Part shown: positions 46,519-54,670 of the stretch, piece by piece
Layout of the letters: every line of letters begins with the position of its first letter
Position numbering within the stretch: position 1 is the stretch's first letter
Source: Rhodospirillum sp047263945
Lineage (GTDB): Bacteria; Pseudomonadota; Alphaproteobacteria; Rhodospirillales; Rhodospirillaceae
Assembly: GCF_047263945.1 (NCBI RefSeq)
Contig: NZ_JBLAVB010000004.1
Coordinates: 372,001 to 436,000 of the forward strand
Direction of reading: 5' to 3'
DNA length: 64,000 nt
Notes under the pieces: model-generated
Databases searched by the model: none
Told to the model about the DNA's origin: nothing
What the model saw: the letters and a program-made list of their open reading frames with translations, nothing else
Position numbers and translations under genes: made by a program

Positions 46519-47814
46519 TTGCATCCTCGCCCCATTCTCCCCGGTCTCTCCCCTGGCTTGTTTCTCAACAGCCTCCTTCTCCTCGCCTTTCTCACCCTCC
46601 CCGCCCGGGCGGAAGAAGTGACCCAAGCCGGGCATCCCTATGCCCTGGGGGTCATCCTGCCAGACAGTCCCGAGGCGGACCGGGACAAGGCCCTGACCGA
46701 CTTTTACACCCAATGGAAATCCCTCTACCTGACCGAGGGATGCGGCAAGGACCGGGCCTATGTGAACGTCGGTGCCGACGGCAAGGCCATGCAAGGAGGA
46801 GCGGCGGAAGACACCATTACAGTGTCGGAGGCCCATGGCTACGGCATGCTGATTACTGTTCTGATGGCAGACAAAGATCCAAAGGCCCATGCCCTGTTCG
46901 ACGACATGGTGCGCTTTTTCCGGGACCATCCCGCCGCCTCCGGTCCCGGGTTGATGGCCTGGAACCAGGTCCTGGGATGCGACGATGCCAGCGGTCGGGT
47001 GAACGGGGCAACGACGGCCAGCGACGGGGACCTGGACATCGCCATGGCCCTGTTACTCGCCGACAAGACCTGGGGATCGAAGGGCGCCATTTCCTACAAG
47101 ACCGAGGCCAAGACGGTCCTTGCGGCAATCCTTGCCCGGGAAGTGGCCGCAGAGGACAGATATATGCTGCTGGGAGACTGGGCCAAGGCACCCGATCCAG
47201 AGAACCCCGACAGGGCCATCACCACCCGGACCTCAGACTTCATGCCCGGCCATTTCACCGCCTTCGCCCGAACCACCGGGGAAACGCGATGGTACGATCT
47301 CCGCGACCAGAGCTATGCTCTGCTGGAGCAGCTGCGCCACCGCTGGGCCCGGGATACGGGATTGGTGCCCGACTTCATCATTGCCCGACTCGAGGGCCCC
47401 GAACCAGCCGCCCGCAACGTCCTGGAGGGAGAGGGTGATGGCGCCTTTTCCTGGAACGCCGCCCGCGTTCCCTGGCGAATCGCCATGGACGCGGTCCTCT
47501 ATGGCAACCAGCGGGCCCGGGCGGCCCTGTTGCCGATGATTGCCTGGATTCGCAAGGACACCGGAGACGACCCCAGCCAAATCAACGCCGGATATTGGCT
47601 GTCGGGCGCTCCCATGGCCGACCAGGGCGAGGATCAAATGGCCTTCCTGGCCCCCATGGCCGTCGCCGCCATGGTCGACCCCGACCACCAGAAATGGCTC
47701 GATGCCCTCTGGAAAGACATCACCAAACGATCCCTTGCCGACGAAGACTATTACGGGAACACCCTGAAGCTCCTTTGCATGATCGTCCTGACCGGGCATT
47801 GGCCCCCCCTATGA
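46519..47814 (+). CDS. Secreted glycoside hydrolase family 8 enzyme
   Basis: 431 residues from a TTG behind AGGAG. A signal peptide (LFLNSLLLLAFLTLPARA) leads to a GH8 fold. The proton donor is Glu104 in TVSEAHGYGM (family pattern SEGQGYGM), and the second acidic site is ATTASDGDLDIAMALL (Asp169/Asp171). GH8 enzymes hydrolyse beta-1,4 glucans, chitosan or cellulose-like polymers; BcsZ is the cellulose-synthesis version, but no bcs genes are here. It sits between pspF and pspA, unusual for either. Substrate unproven. Confidence 0.85.
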   Translation: MHPRPILPGLSPGLFLNSLLLLAFLTLPARAEEVTQAGHPYALGVILPDSPEADRDKALTDFYTQWKSLYLTEGCGKDRAYVNVGADGKAMQGGAAEDTITVSEAHGYGMLITVLMADKDPKAHALFDDMVRFFRDHPAASGPGLMAWNQVLGCDDASGRVNGATTASDGDLDIAMALLLADKTWGSKGAISYKTEAKTVLAAILAREVAAEDRYMLLGDWAKAPDPENPDRAITTRTSDFMPGHFTAFARTTGETRWYDLRDQSYALLEQLRHRWARDTGLVPDFIIARLEGPEPAARNVLEGEGDGAFSWNAARVPWRIAMDAVLYGNQRARAALLPMIAWIRKDTGDDPSQINAGYWLSGAPMADQGEDQMAFLAPMAVAAMVDPDHQKWLDALWKDITKRSLADEDYYGNTLKLLCMIVLTGHWPPL

Positions 47815-47823
47815 CGAGTAGAT

Positions 47824-47872
47824 TAGCGATTATCGCTATATGTTTTCGCCAACAGTTAGCGGTTTTCGCCAC
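47824..47872 (+). promoter_or_regulatory. Two PspF-type upstream activator sites
   Basis: Site 1 (47824-47838) is the perfect palindrome TAGCGATTATCGCTA. Site 2 (47856-47872) is TTAGCGGTTTTCGCCAC, the same half-site with one altered arm. Their centres are about 33 bp apart, near three helical turns, so both lie on one face. They resemble TTAGYG..CGCTAA sites bound by E. coli PspF, and start 10 bp after the GH8 stop. Confidence 0.75.
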
Positions 47873-47925
47873 TTTTTCCGAGTTACTCCTGTGAGAAACC
47901 GAGGCATTTGGGGGTTGTCACCTTT

Positions 47926-47941
47926 TGGCACGGTCTTCGCA
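47926..47941 (+). promoter_or_regulatory. Sigma-54 promoter of the pspABC operon
   Basis: TGGCACGGTCTTCGCA: the -24 GG (47927-47928) and -12 GC (47939-47940) have exactly ten bases between them, and TGGCACG matches the consensus. It is 47 bp before the pspA ATG and about 54 bp downstream of site 2. Confidence 0.85.
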
Positions 47942-47988
47942 ATAACGGGGACATCACTCCTCACCCCCAAACCAAAGGGACATGACCG

Positions 47989-48666
47989 ATGGGTATCTTT
48001 TCCCGTATGACCGACATCGTGAACGCCAACCTCAACGCCTTGCTTGATAAGGCTGAGGATCCGGAGAAGATGGCGCGTCTCATGATCCAAGAGATGGAGG
48101 ACACCCTGGTGGAAGTCCGGGCCTCCGCCGTGCGTATGATCGCCGACAAGAAGGACCTGGAGCGCTCGCTCGCTGCCCTGGAGAGGGACGCCGAAGACTG
48201 GGGCGCCAAGGCCGAATTCGCCTTGGGTAAAGGCCGCGAAGATCTGGCCAAGGGGGCCTTGGTGGCCAAGCGCAAACTGGCTGACCGGGCCATCGCCGCA
48301 GAAGCCGAACTGCAGGTCATCGACGAAAGCCTGACCAAGACCAACCAGGACTTGGCCAAACTGCAAGCCAAGCTGGATGAGGCCAAGAGCAAGCGGAAAT
48401 CCATCGAGATCCGCATGCAATCCGCCCAAAAGCGGGTCCAGGTGCGCAAGACTCTGTACGACGGGCGCGTCGATGACGCCATCGACCGTTACGACTCGCT
48501 GGAGCGCCGCATCCACGAGCTGGAGGCCGACGCCGACGTGCTGGAAATGGGGCGCACTGGCGGGAAACCCAGCCTGGAGGAGGAGTTCGTTTCCCTGCGA
48601 GCCGATGCCGACGTTGAAGACGAATTGGCGAAACTCAAGGAAAAGATCGGTGGCAAGAAAGCCTAA
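47989..48666 (+). CDS. pspA: Phage shock protein A
   Basis: 225 residues, a PspA/IM30 helical coiled-coil protein. It begins MGIFSRMTDIVNANLNALLDKAEDPEKMARLMIQEME, with the amphipathic N-terminal helix that senses membrane stress. Residues 30-200 are coiled coil. In E. coli it binds PspF to block it and forms ESCRT-III-like assemblies on damaged membranes. First gene of the sigma-54 operon. Confidence 0.95.
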   Translation: MGIFSRMTDIVNANLNALLDKAEDPEKMARLMIQEMEDTLVEVRASAVRMIADKKDLERSLAALERDAEDWGAKAEFALGKGREDLAKGALVAKRKLADRAIAAEAELQVIDESLTKTNQDLAKLQAKLDEAKSKRKSIEIRMQSAQKRVQVRKTLYDGRVDDAIDRYDSLERRIHELEADADVLEMGRTGGKPSLEEEFVSLRADADVEDELAKLKEKIGGKKA

Positions 48667-48802
48667 GGCTGATCTTGTCTCGGTCCCTGGGTTAGGCTGG
48701 GCGGTCCTTTCCCCTCAGCCCGGCCCTGGCCAACGAGCCCAGGCCAGCCAAACCGGGACCTGTCCGCCCTTCCCTTTCCCTTCCCGCCGCCGGTGATCAC
48801 CC

Positions 48803-49057
48803 ATGCTGTCCTTCTTCGCCATCACCTTCGTTCCCCTGGTGATCTTCGTCTCCCTGGTGCTGCCCACCTGGGTGGTCTTCCACTACATCACCAAATGGAA
48901 ACGCATGAAGATGGCCGACCTGGGTGATGGCAAGATCGCCGTTTCCCGGGAAGAACTGGAACACCTCCGTGCCAGGGCCAAGGACCTGGCCGGACGCCTG
49001 GAAACCCTGGAACGGATCCTGGCGTCCGATAAGCCCGATTGGAGATCCAAATCATGA
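48803..49057 (+). CDS. pspB: Phage shock protein B
   Basis: 84 residues. A single N-terminal transmembrane helix (FFAITFVPLVIFVSLVLPTWVVFHYI) is followed by a basic stretch and a leucine-zipper-like C-terminal coil (LEHLRARAKDLAGRLETLERIL). PspB passes the stress signal to PspA with PspC. The gene overlaps the next one by four bases (ATGA), and is 136 bp after pspA. Confidence 0.92.
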   Translation: MLSFFAITFVPLVIFVSLVLPTWVVFHYITKWKRMKMADLGDGKIAVSREELEHLRARAKDLAGRLETLERILASDKPDWRSKS

Positions 49058-49593
49058 GCGCCCCTAAGGAACGCCATACCCATTACCACACCCATTGGCA
49101 CGAGGGTTGGGCCAAGGGATGCCCCGGCCCGAAGGGCGCCTTCCGCGAAGGACATCCGGGCCTGATCCGCCGCGTGACCCAATTCGCCGCCGACAAGACG
49201 GGATTGCCTCGCAAGGCCATCCTTGCCCTGCTGATTATCGGCGTGATCATGAATTTTCCCCTGGCGGTTCTGGTCTTTATCGGCGTGTGGCTCTGGTCCG
49301 AGCACCCCGATTCGGTCCGTCGCGCCACGGATCGGGCGAGCGCTGCAATCCGCGAGACCTTCTCCAGCCCTCCGACAGCCAATGCGGTCGGCCCTGGTCC
49401 CGGTTCTGGCATGGCGAGCGCAAAGCCCCGTCCGGTGGACCCCGACTCGGAATTCGCCGAGCTGCGCCGGGCCTTCGATGACCTGGAACACCGGGCAACC
49501 TCCATGGAACGCCATGTCACCAGCGAGGAATACGCCTTGAACCAACAGTTCAAGGACATGGCCCGGGAGGGCAAGGGGGACGGCCAGGGGTGA
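49054..49593 (+). CDS. PspC-like envelope stress membrane protein, His-rich N-terminus
   Basis: 179 residues. The N-terminus RHTHYHTHWHEGW has five His in ten residues. Next is a transmembrane helix (AILALLIIGVIMNFPLAVLVFIGVWLWSE) and a low-complexity linker. The C-terminus DDLEHRATSMERHVTSEEYALNQQFKDM closely resembles the PspC end (MEAYVTS..F.L...F). The classical PspC domain glycine-rich start is not recognisable. The ATG overlaps the pspB stop, so it belongs to the operon. Call it PspC-like by position and C-terminus. Confidence 0.72.
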   Translation: MSAPKERHTHYHTHWHEGWAKGCPGPKGAFREGHPGLIRRVTQFAADKTGLPRKAILALLIIGVIMNFPLAVLVFIGVWLWSEHPDSVRRATDRASAAIRETFSSPPTANAVGPGPGSGMASAKPRPVDPDSEFAELRRAFDDLEHRATSMERHVTSEEYALNQQFKDMAREGKGDGQG

Positions 49594-49610
49594 CCCTGCC
49601 CACAGCCCGC

Positions 49611-50369
49611 CTATCCCTTGATCGACCGCCGCGCCCGCTTGACCAGTGCGGCGGTTTCCTTTTGGCCCCCCTCCAACCACCGATCGGTCAGCCAGAGCAC
49701 CCAATCGGGACGCGTCTTGGCGGCGTCGTTCAGCCAGTTCGCCACCGAATCCCGCACATATTTGGACGGGTCTGCCTTCAAGGGCTCCAAGAGGACGCGA
49801 CCGGGATCCGGATCTGCTTTCAGACCGGCGATGTGGGAGCACCAAACGCCTCGGGGCCGAGTCGCCTCGCTGGCGAAGCGGCGGAGGTTTTCGTCGTCCT
49901 CTCCGGTCCAGGGTGTCAGCAAGACCAGCGCCTCCATCGGTTTGGCGACGATGGCGGGGCGGGCCGCCAGCCAAGCCCATTCGCGCACCCCGAAATGGGC
50001 ATCCGCCGCGAGCGGCCTCAGGGCCGAAAAGAGAGCCTCCAAGTCGCTCCCCCACCGATCGGCCAACGCGAAGGCCATCCAGCCCCGGACCGTATCGCTG
50101 GGATGGGACGCCAAACCCTCCACACTCTCGACTGACAAGGCGCCCGCAGCCTGGGCCATGCGCCTGGTGATCCCCGCAGACGGATCCACCGCAGCGGCGA
50201 CGGCCTCAGCGCTTGCAGTGGGCAGGCAGCCCCGCGCCATCTCGGCGAAATCAACGGCCAAGCATTCGCTCAGCGTCAGTGTTTCCTCAAGTCCCCCATG
50301 CAGTCGGGCGAGGAGCTCCGGCGTCACATCGGCGACCTTGCCCGCGCCCTTGCGCCGAACCGCAGTCAC
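49611..50369 (-). CDS. AlkD-like DNA alkylation repair family protein
   Basis: 252 residues from a GTG overlapping the upstream glycosyltransferase stop (GTGA). It is built of HEAT-like helix pairs: HPSDTVRGWMAFALADRW, DAHFGVREWAWLAARP, DPSKYVRDSVANWLNDAA. The repeated VR-x-x-V/W pattern is that of AlkC/AlkD glycosylases, which remove alkylated bases without flipping. Catalytic identity is not certain because key aromatic residues were not aligned. Coupled to the glycosyltransferase gene but functionally unrelated. Confidence 0.7.
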   Translation of the reverse strand: MTAVRRKGAGKVADVTPELLARLHGGLEETLTLSECLAVDFAEMARGCLPTASAEAVAAAVDPSAGITRRMAQAAGALSVESVEGLASHPSDTVRGWMAFALADRWGSDLEALFSALRPLAADAHFGVREWAWLAARPAIVAKPMEALVLLTPWTGEDDENLRRFASEATRPRGVWCSHIAGLKADPDPGRVLLEPLKADPSKYVRDSVANWLNDAAKTRPDWVLWLTDRWLEGGQKETAALVKRARRSIKG

Positions 50370-51589
50370 GATGCCACCACCCGATCGATCACCTTCAACC
50401 ATTGGGGCAGGCACACCGTTTCCAAGTCGTATTTCTCCACCACCGTCTCCCGTGCCCGGGCGCGGATGGGCTTCTGCCCTTCCGGGTCGCGCAGCACCGC
50501 CACCACTCTCTCTGCCAAGTCCTCCGGATCCAGACAGTCGACCAAATGGCCGTTCACCCCGTCCTCGATCACCTCCATCACGGGGTCCGTTCGCGACCCG
50601 ATGACCGGCGCGCCGCAGGCCATCGCCTCCAGCATCGACCAGGAGAGCACGAAGGGAAAAGTCAGATAGACATGGGCCGCGCTCACCTGGAACAGCCGGG
50701 TCAGGGCGTCACGCTGAAGCCAGGGGACAAAGCGCACCCGGTCCCAGTCCAAGCGGTCGCTCACTTCGGCAATCAGACGTTTCTTATGGGTCGGCTTGTC
50801 CTTTTCCATGCGCCAATAGGACTTGTCGTCCCGGCCCACCACCACTGTCTTGCAGTCGGGCTCCATGGCCTGGATCAGCGGCAGGGCCCGCAGGAAGGTA
50901 TGGACCCCCCGCATGGGCTCCAGATAGCGGGTGGCAAAGGTTACCACCTTTTCCCCCTTGGCCACCGTCCAACCGTCCAGGTCAAGAATCCCCCGCTCCC
51001 GAGGTTTCAGGATCCGGGTATCGATGCCGTCGTGGATCTGGTGGATCTTGTCTTGGAAGTGGGCAGGGAAACGCCCGGCCTGCCAAGCCGTCGGCGCCAC
51101 TGCAGCTCGGCATCGGGCCATGCTCACATCAATGGCAGCATTGGCCAGCCGGTTGCGCAACGGAAGGTTGGACTCTGGATAGGGAAACTCCGGATCGAAA
51201 TCGTGGTCCCCACCGGTGTCCTGGTAATAGATCTCCGCATAGGAGATTTCCTTCGCCTCGGGCAAGACCTCCCCCAGCCGGAGCATCTCCCCCCAGCCCG
51301 GGTGGCCGATCACCAGATCAGGCGTGAAGCCCTTCTCCTTGAGCGTCGATATTGCCCGGAAGACCCCATCCGCCCGACGCAGCTTGGTGTCTATCTCCCG
51401 CAAGCGGGGTTGAGGCGAGGGATTGGCATCGGGAATGGGGTACCGGTAACTGGTCACACCAAGCAGGGGGGGAGGGACCGGTTCGTGAACCCCCAGGCCC
51501 CTTACATCCCACCCCTCCCGCGTGGCAAGACGGGGCGCCAGATGGCGAAATTGAGCCGGAAAGTTCTGGTGTAGGAAGAGAACGCGCAC
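50366..51589 (-). CDS. Glycosyltransferase (GT-B, GT4-like)
   Basis: 407 residues. The N-terminal Rossmann domain starts MRVLFLHQNFPAQFRHLAP. The C-terminal donor domain has VTFATRYLEPMRGVHTFLRALP and the SWSMLEAMACGAPVIGSRTDPVMEVIEDGVNG segment typical of GT4 enzymes (E-x7-E). It transfers a nucleotide-activated sugar, probably to a cell-surface glycan; donor and acceptor unknown. The VLFLHQNFP start is typical of bacterial GT4 proteins with a GT4_trans N-domain. Confidence 0.85.
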   Translation of the reverse strand: MRVLFLHQNFPAQFRHLAPRLATREGWDVRGLGVHEPVPPPLLGVTSYRYPIPDANPSPQPRLREIDTKLRRADGVFRAISTLKEKGFTPDLVIGHPGWGEMLRLGEVLPEAKEISYAEIYYQDTGGDHDFDPEFPYPESNLPLRNRLANAAIDVSMARCRAAVAPTAWQAGRFPAHFQDKIHQIHDGIDTRILKPRERGILDLDGWTVAKGEKVVTFATRYLEPMRGVHTFLRALPLIQAMEPDCKTVVVGRDDKSYWRMEKDKPTHKKRLIAEVSDRLDWDRVRFVPWLQRDALTRLFQVSAAHVYLTFPFVLSWSMLEAMACGAPVIGSRTDPVMEVIEDGVNGHLVDCLDPEDLAERVVAVLRDPEGQKPIRARARETVVEKYDLETVCLPQWLKVIDRVVAS

Positions 51590-51611
51590 GTCATATTGCT
51601 CCCGGCATACA

Positions 51612-51768
51612 AAAGGGGGCTTTCGCCCCCTTTAACCCCCGAATTGGGGAGGCGTGACCTCCCCAAACCCCTCGGTGCGACACAGAGGAAACATGTCCCC
51701 TTGCCAACACTCGACCGGACAAACGGTCGAGAAAAGGAATGTGGGGTCTGGGGAGCCCTGCTCCCCAG
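51612..51768 (-). terminator. Run of three hairpins downstream of lpd
   Basis: Nearest the glycosyltransferase start is AAAGGGGGC-TTTC-GCCCCCTTT (51612-51633), which on the minus strand has a GAAA loop and T-run. Then come TTGGGGAGG-CGTGA-CCTCCCCAA (about 51644-51666) and CTGGGGAGC-CCT-GCTCCCCAG (51748-51768). The first is a credible terminator for lpd; the others resemble arms of the four-hairpin cores but not their sequence. Confidence 0.6.
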
Positions 51769-51802
51769 CCGGGTATGGGCGGGCGCCCACCCTGTCCCCG
51801 TT

Positions 51803-53203
51803 TTACATGTGGATCGGCTTATCGTGGGACGCCAGGGCGGCCTCCTTCACCACTTCGCCGAGCTGCGGGTGGGCGTGACAGGTGCGACCAATGTCCTCGG
51901 CCGAGGCCCCGAACTCCATGCCCAAAACCACTTCGCTGATCAGATCGCCTGCGGCGGGGCCGATGATGTGACAGCCCAGAACCCGTCCCGTTTCCGCGTC
52001 GGACAACACCTTCGCGAAACCGTCTGTGTCGCCATTGGCCTTGGCCCGACCGTTGGCGGTGAAGGGGAACTTGCCGGACTTGTATTTGACCCCAGCCTCC
52101 TTCAACTGCTCTTCAGTCTTGCCCACCGCCGCGACTTCCGGCCAAGTGTAGACCACCGAGGGGATGGCATCGTAGTTGATATGGCCGCTCTGCCCGGCCA
52201 GCATCTCAGCCAACACCGACCCCTCGTCCTCTGCCTTATGGGCCAGCATCATGCCGCCGATCACATCACCGATGGCAAAGATGCCCTGGACGTTGGTCTG
52301 GAAATCGTGGTCGACCTCCACAAAACCCCGGTCGGTGACGCTCACGCCCGCCTTGTCCAGGCCCAGACCCTCGGTATAGGGACGGCGGCCAATGGCCACC
52401 AGGACGGTCTCGGCCTCGATCACTTCGGCGTCGCCCCCCTTGGCGGGCTCGATGGTCAGCTTCACCTTGGACTTGGTGGTTTCCGCGCCAGTCACTTTCT
52501 GGCCCAGCTTGAAGGCCATGCCCTGCTTCTGGAGGATCCGCTGGGCGTTCTTGCGCACCTCGCCATCGAGCGGCGGCAGGATCACATCAAGGAATTCCAC
52601 CACAGTCACCTCGGCACCCAGGCGACGCCAAACGGAACCCAGCTCCAAGCCGATCACACCGGCGCCGATGACAACCATGGACTTGGGCACCTTCGGCAGT
52701 TCAAGCGCCCCGGTGGAGGACAGGATCTGCTTCTCGTCGATGTCCACGCCAGGAAGGGGCATGACGTCAGAGCCCGTAGCAATGACGATATTCTTGGTCT
52801 TCAGCGTCTTCTCGCCATCCTTGGTGTCGGCAAGAACCGTGTTGGCGTCCTCAATGCGACCCGCGCCGATCACATAGTCCACCTTGTTCTTCTTGAAGAG
52901 GAATTCGATGCCCTGGGTATTGGATTTCACCACCTCGTCCTTGCGGTCGAGCATGGTTTTCACGTCGAGGGAGAGCTTGCCGACCTTGATACCATGGGCG
53001 TCGAAGTGCTTTTCTGCCTCCTCATAAAGGTGGGAGGACTGGAGAAGGGCCTTGGAGGGAATGCAGCCCACGTTCAGGCAGGTGCCGCCGAGGGCTCCCC
53101 GTTTCTCGACGCAGGCCACCTTCAGGCCGAGCTGGGCGGCGCGGATGGCGCAGACATAGCCACCGGGGCCGCCGCCAATCACAACGACATCATAATCGGA
53201 CAT
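51803..53203 (-). CDS. lpdA: Dihydrolipoyl dehydrogenase (E3)
   Basis: 466 residues. The FAD motif GGGPGGY is at the N-terminus, the redox disulfide in GGTCLNVGCIPSK (Cys42/Cys47), then the NAD motif IGAGVIGLELGSVW and the C-terminal His-Glu pair in HIIGPAAGD..HAHPQLGE (catalytic HPxxxE). It reoxidises the lipoyl groups of SucB. The ATG seven bases after AAGGGA is preferred over the GTG two codons upstream. Last gene of sucAB-lpd. Confidence 0.95.
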   Translation of the reverse strand: MSDYDVVVIGGGPGGYVCAIRAAQLGLKVACVEKRGALGGTCLNVGCIPSKALLQSSHLYEEAEKHFDAHGIKVGKLSLDVKTMLDRKDEVVKSNTQGIEFLFKKNKVDYVIGAGRIEDANTVLADTKDGEKTLKTKNIVIATGSDVMPLPGVDIDEKQILSSTGALELPKVPKSMVVIGAGVIGLELGSVWRRLGAEVTVVEFLDVILPPLDGEVRKNAQRILQKQGMAFKLGQKVTGAETTKSKVKLTIEPAKGGDAEVIEAETVLVAIGRRPYTEGLGLDKAGVSVTDRGFVEVDHDFQTNVQGIFAIGDVIGGMMLAHKAEDEGSVLAEMLAGQSGHINYDAIPSVVYTWPEVAAVGKTEEQLKEAGVKYKSGKFPFTANGRAKANGDTDGFAKVLSDAETGRVLGCHIIGPAAGDLISEVVLGMEFGASAEDIGRTCHAHPQLGEVVKEAALASHDKPIHM

Positions 53204-53307
53204 GGACACGTCCCTTTTCCTTTCGGGCGCCGGGATCTCCGGGAGACCCTCGCGGCGACTTCATTAATAAACGGTACAGGAGACCGAAACCGGCACTGAA
53301 AATTGAA

Positions 53308-53336
53308 CCGGGCGCGCGAAGGAAACGCGCGCCCGG
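53308..53336 (-). promoter_or_regulatory. Hairpin between sucB and lpd
   Basis: CCGGGCGCGCG and CGCGCGCCCGG, a perfect 11-bp stem with loop AAGGAAA, 10 bp beyond the sucB stop. No T-run. It probably sets relative mRNA levels in the operon. Confidence 0.5.
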
Positions 53337-53345
53337 GGCAATGAC

Positions 53346-54614
53346 TTAGGCCTGCAGCAGCAGACGGGCCGGATCTTCAAGGTTTTCCTTCACCCGAACC
53401 AGGAAGGTCACCGCTTCCTTGCCGTCGATGATCCGGTGATCATAGCTGAGCGCCAGATACATCATCGGACGGGCCTGGATCGACCCATCGGGCATCACCA
53501 TCGGGCGCATCTGAGTCTTGTGCATACCCAGAATCGCCGACTGGGGCGGGTTCAGGATGGGTGTGGACATCAGGGACCCATAGACCCCGCCGTTGGACAC
53601 GGTGAAAGTTCCACCGTTCATCTCTTCCATGGTCAGGCTGCCGTCGCGGGCCTTCTTGCCGTACCCGGCAATGGCGCCCTCGATTTCGGCGAAGGACTTG
53701 ACGTCGCAATCCCGAACCACGGGAACCACCAGACCAGACGGGCCACCGACGGCAACACCAATGTCGTAGTAGTTCTTGTAGATGAGAGAATCACCGCTGA
53801 TCTCGGCATTGACAGCAGGCAATTCCTGGAGCCCCTGGACGCAGGCCTTCACGAAAAAGGACATGAAGCCCAGCTTGATGCCGTGCTTCTTTTCAAAACC
53901 GTCCTTGTATTGACTGCGTAGGGCCATGACGTTGGTCATGTCCACTTCGTTGAACGTGGTCAGCATGGCCGCGCTGTTCTGCGCGTCCTTCAGCCGCTCG
54001 GCGATCTTGCGGCGCAGGCGGGTCATCTTGACCTTTTCCTCGCGCTCGGTGGGCTCGCGGCCCGGGCCGGAGGGCATGCTCGAAACCGCAGCTGCGGGGG
54101 CCGCCGCAGCCGGGGCGGACGCGCCGCCCTTCATGTACATCACCACATCCTCCCGAGTCAGGCGGCCGTCCTTGCCGGTCGCCGGGATCTTGGAGGGATC
54201 CAGCGCGTTGTCATCCACCAGCTTGCGCACGGCGGGTGGCAGGGGGTAGTCGAGATTGGCGGCCTTGGCGGCCGGAGCCGCCACTGCAGCGGCCTTAGGG
54301 GCCTCGACCTTCTTTTCCTCAGCCTTGGGCGCTTCGGCCTTCGGCTCTGCCTTCTTGGGGGCTGGAGCGGCGCCAGAACCCTCTTCCAGATGAGCGAGAA
54401 GGGCGCCGACTTCAACCTCGGCGCCTTCCTCAGCGATAATCGCTTTCAGGACGCCTGCGGTAGGTGCGGGAACCTCGACGGTGACCTTATCGGTCTCCAG
54501 CTCAAGGAGGGGTTCGTCGACGGCGACAGCGTCGCCAACCTGCTTGAACCACTTGGCGACCGTCGCCTCGGACACGGATTCGCCCAGTTGGGGCACGGTG
54601 ATTTCGGTGGCCAT
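53346..54614 (-). CDS. sucB: 2-oxoglutarate dehydrogenase E2 (dihydrolipoyl succinyltransferase)
   Basis: 422 residues. The N-terminal lipoyl domain has the modified lysine Lys43 in ELETDKVTVEV. An Ala/Pro/Lys/Glu linker follows, then the subunit-binding domain around 120-160 (LPPAVRKLVDDNALDPSKIPATGKDGRLTREDV), and the catalytic domain with SYDHRIIDGKEAVTFL near the C-terminus. It forms the 24-mer core of the complex. It follows sucA by 56 bp. Confidence 0.96.
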   Translation of the reverse strand: MATEITVPQLGESVSEATVAKWFKQVGDAVAVDEPLLELETDKVTVEVPAPTAGVLKAIIAEEGAEVEVGALLAHLEEGSGAAPAPKKAEPKAEAPKAEEKKVEAPKAAAVAAPAAKAANLDYPLPPAVRKLVDDNALDPSKIPATGKDGRLTREDVVMYMKGGASAPAAAAPAAAVSSMPSGPGREPTEREEKVKMTRLRRKIAERLKDAQNSAAMLTTFNEVDMTNVMALRSQYKDGFEKKHGIKLGFMSFFVKACVQGLQELPAVNAEISGDSLIYKNYYDIGVAVGGPSGLVVPVVRDCDVKSFAEIEGAIAGYGKKARDGSLTMEEMNGGTFTVSNGGVYGSLMSTPILNPPQSAILGMHKTQMRPMVMPDGSIQARPMMYLALSYDHRIIDGKEAVTFLVRVKENLEDPARLLLQA

Positions 54615-54670
54615 GGATGTCTCCTGGACTCTACGTTCTTATGAATGATGGATCTAAAGCGCGGCCGGGA

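Noticed and set aside
51596..53299. 567-codon open frame on the plus strand opposite lpd
   Set aside because: It is a GC-bias shadow of lpd, which has full catalytic motifs. The plus-strand product is Gly/His-rich with no domain pattern.
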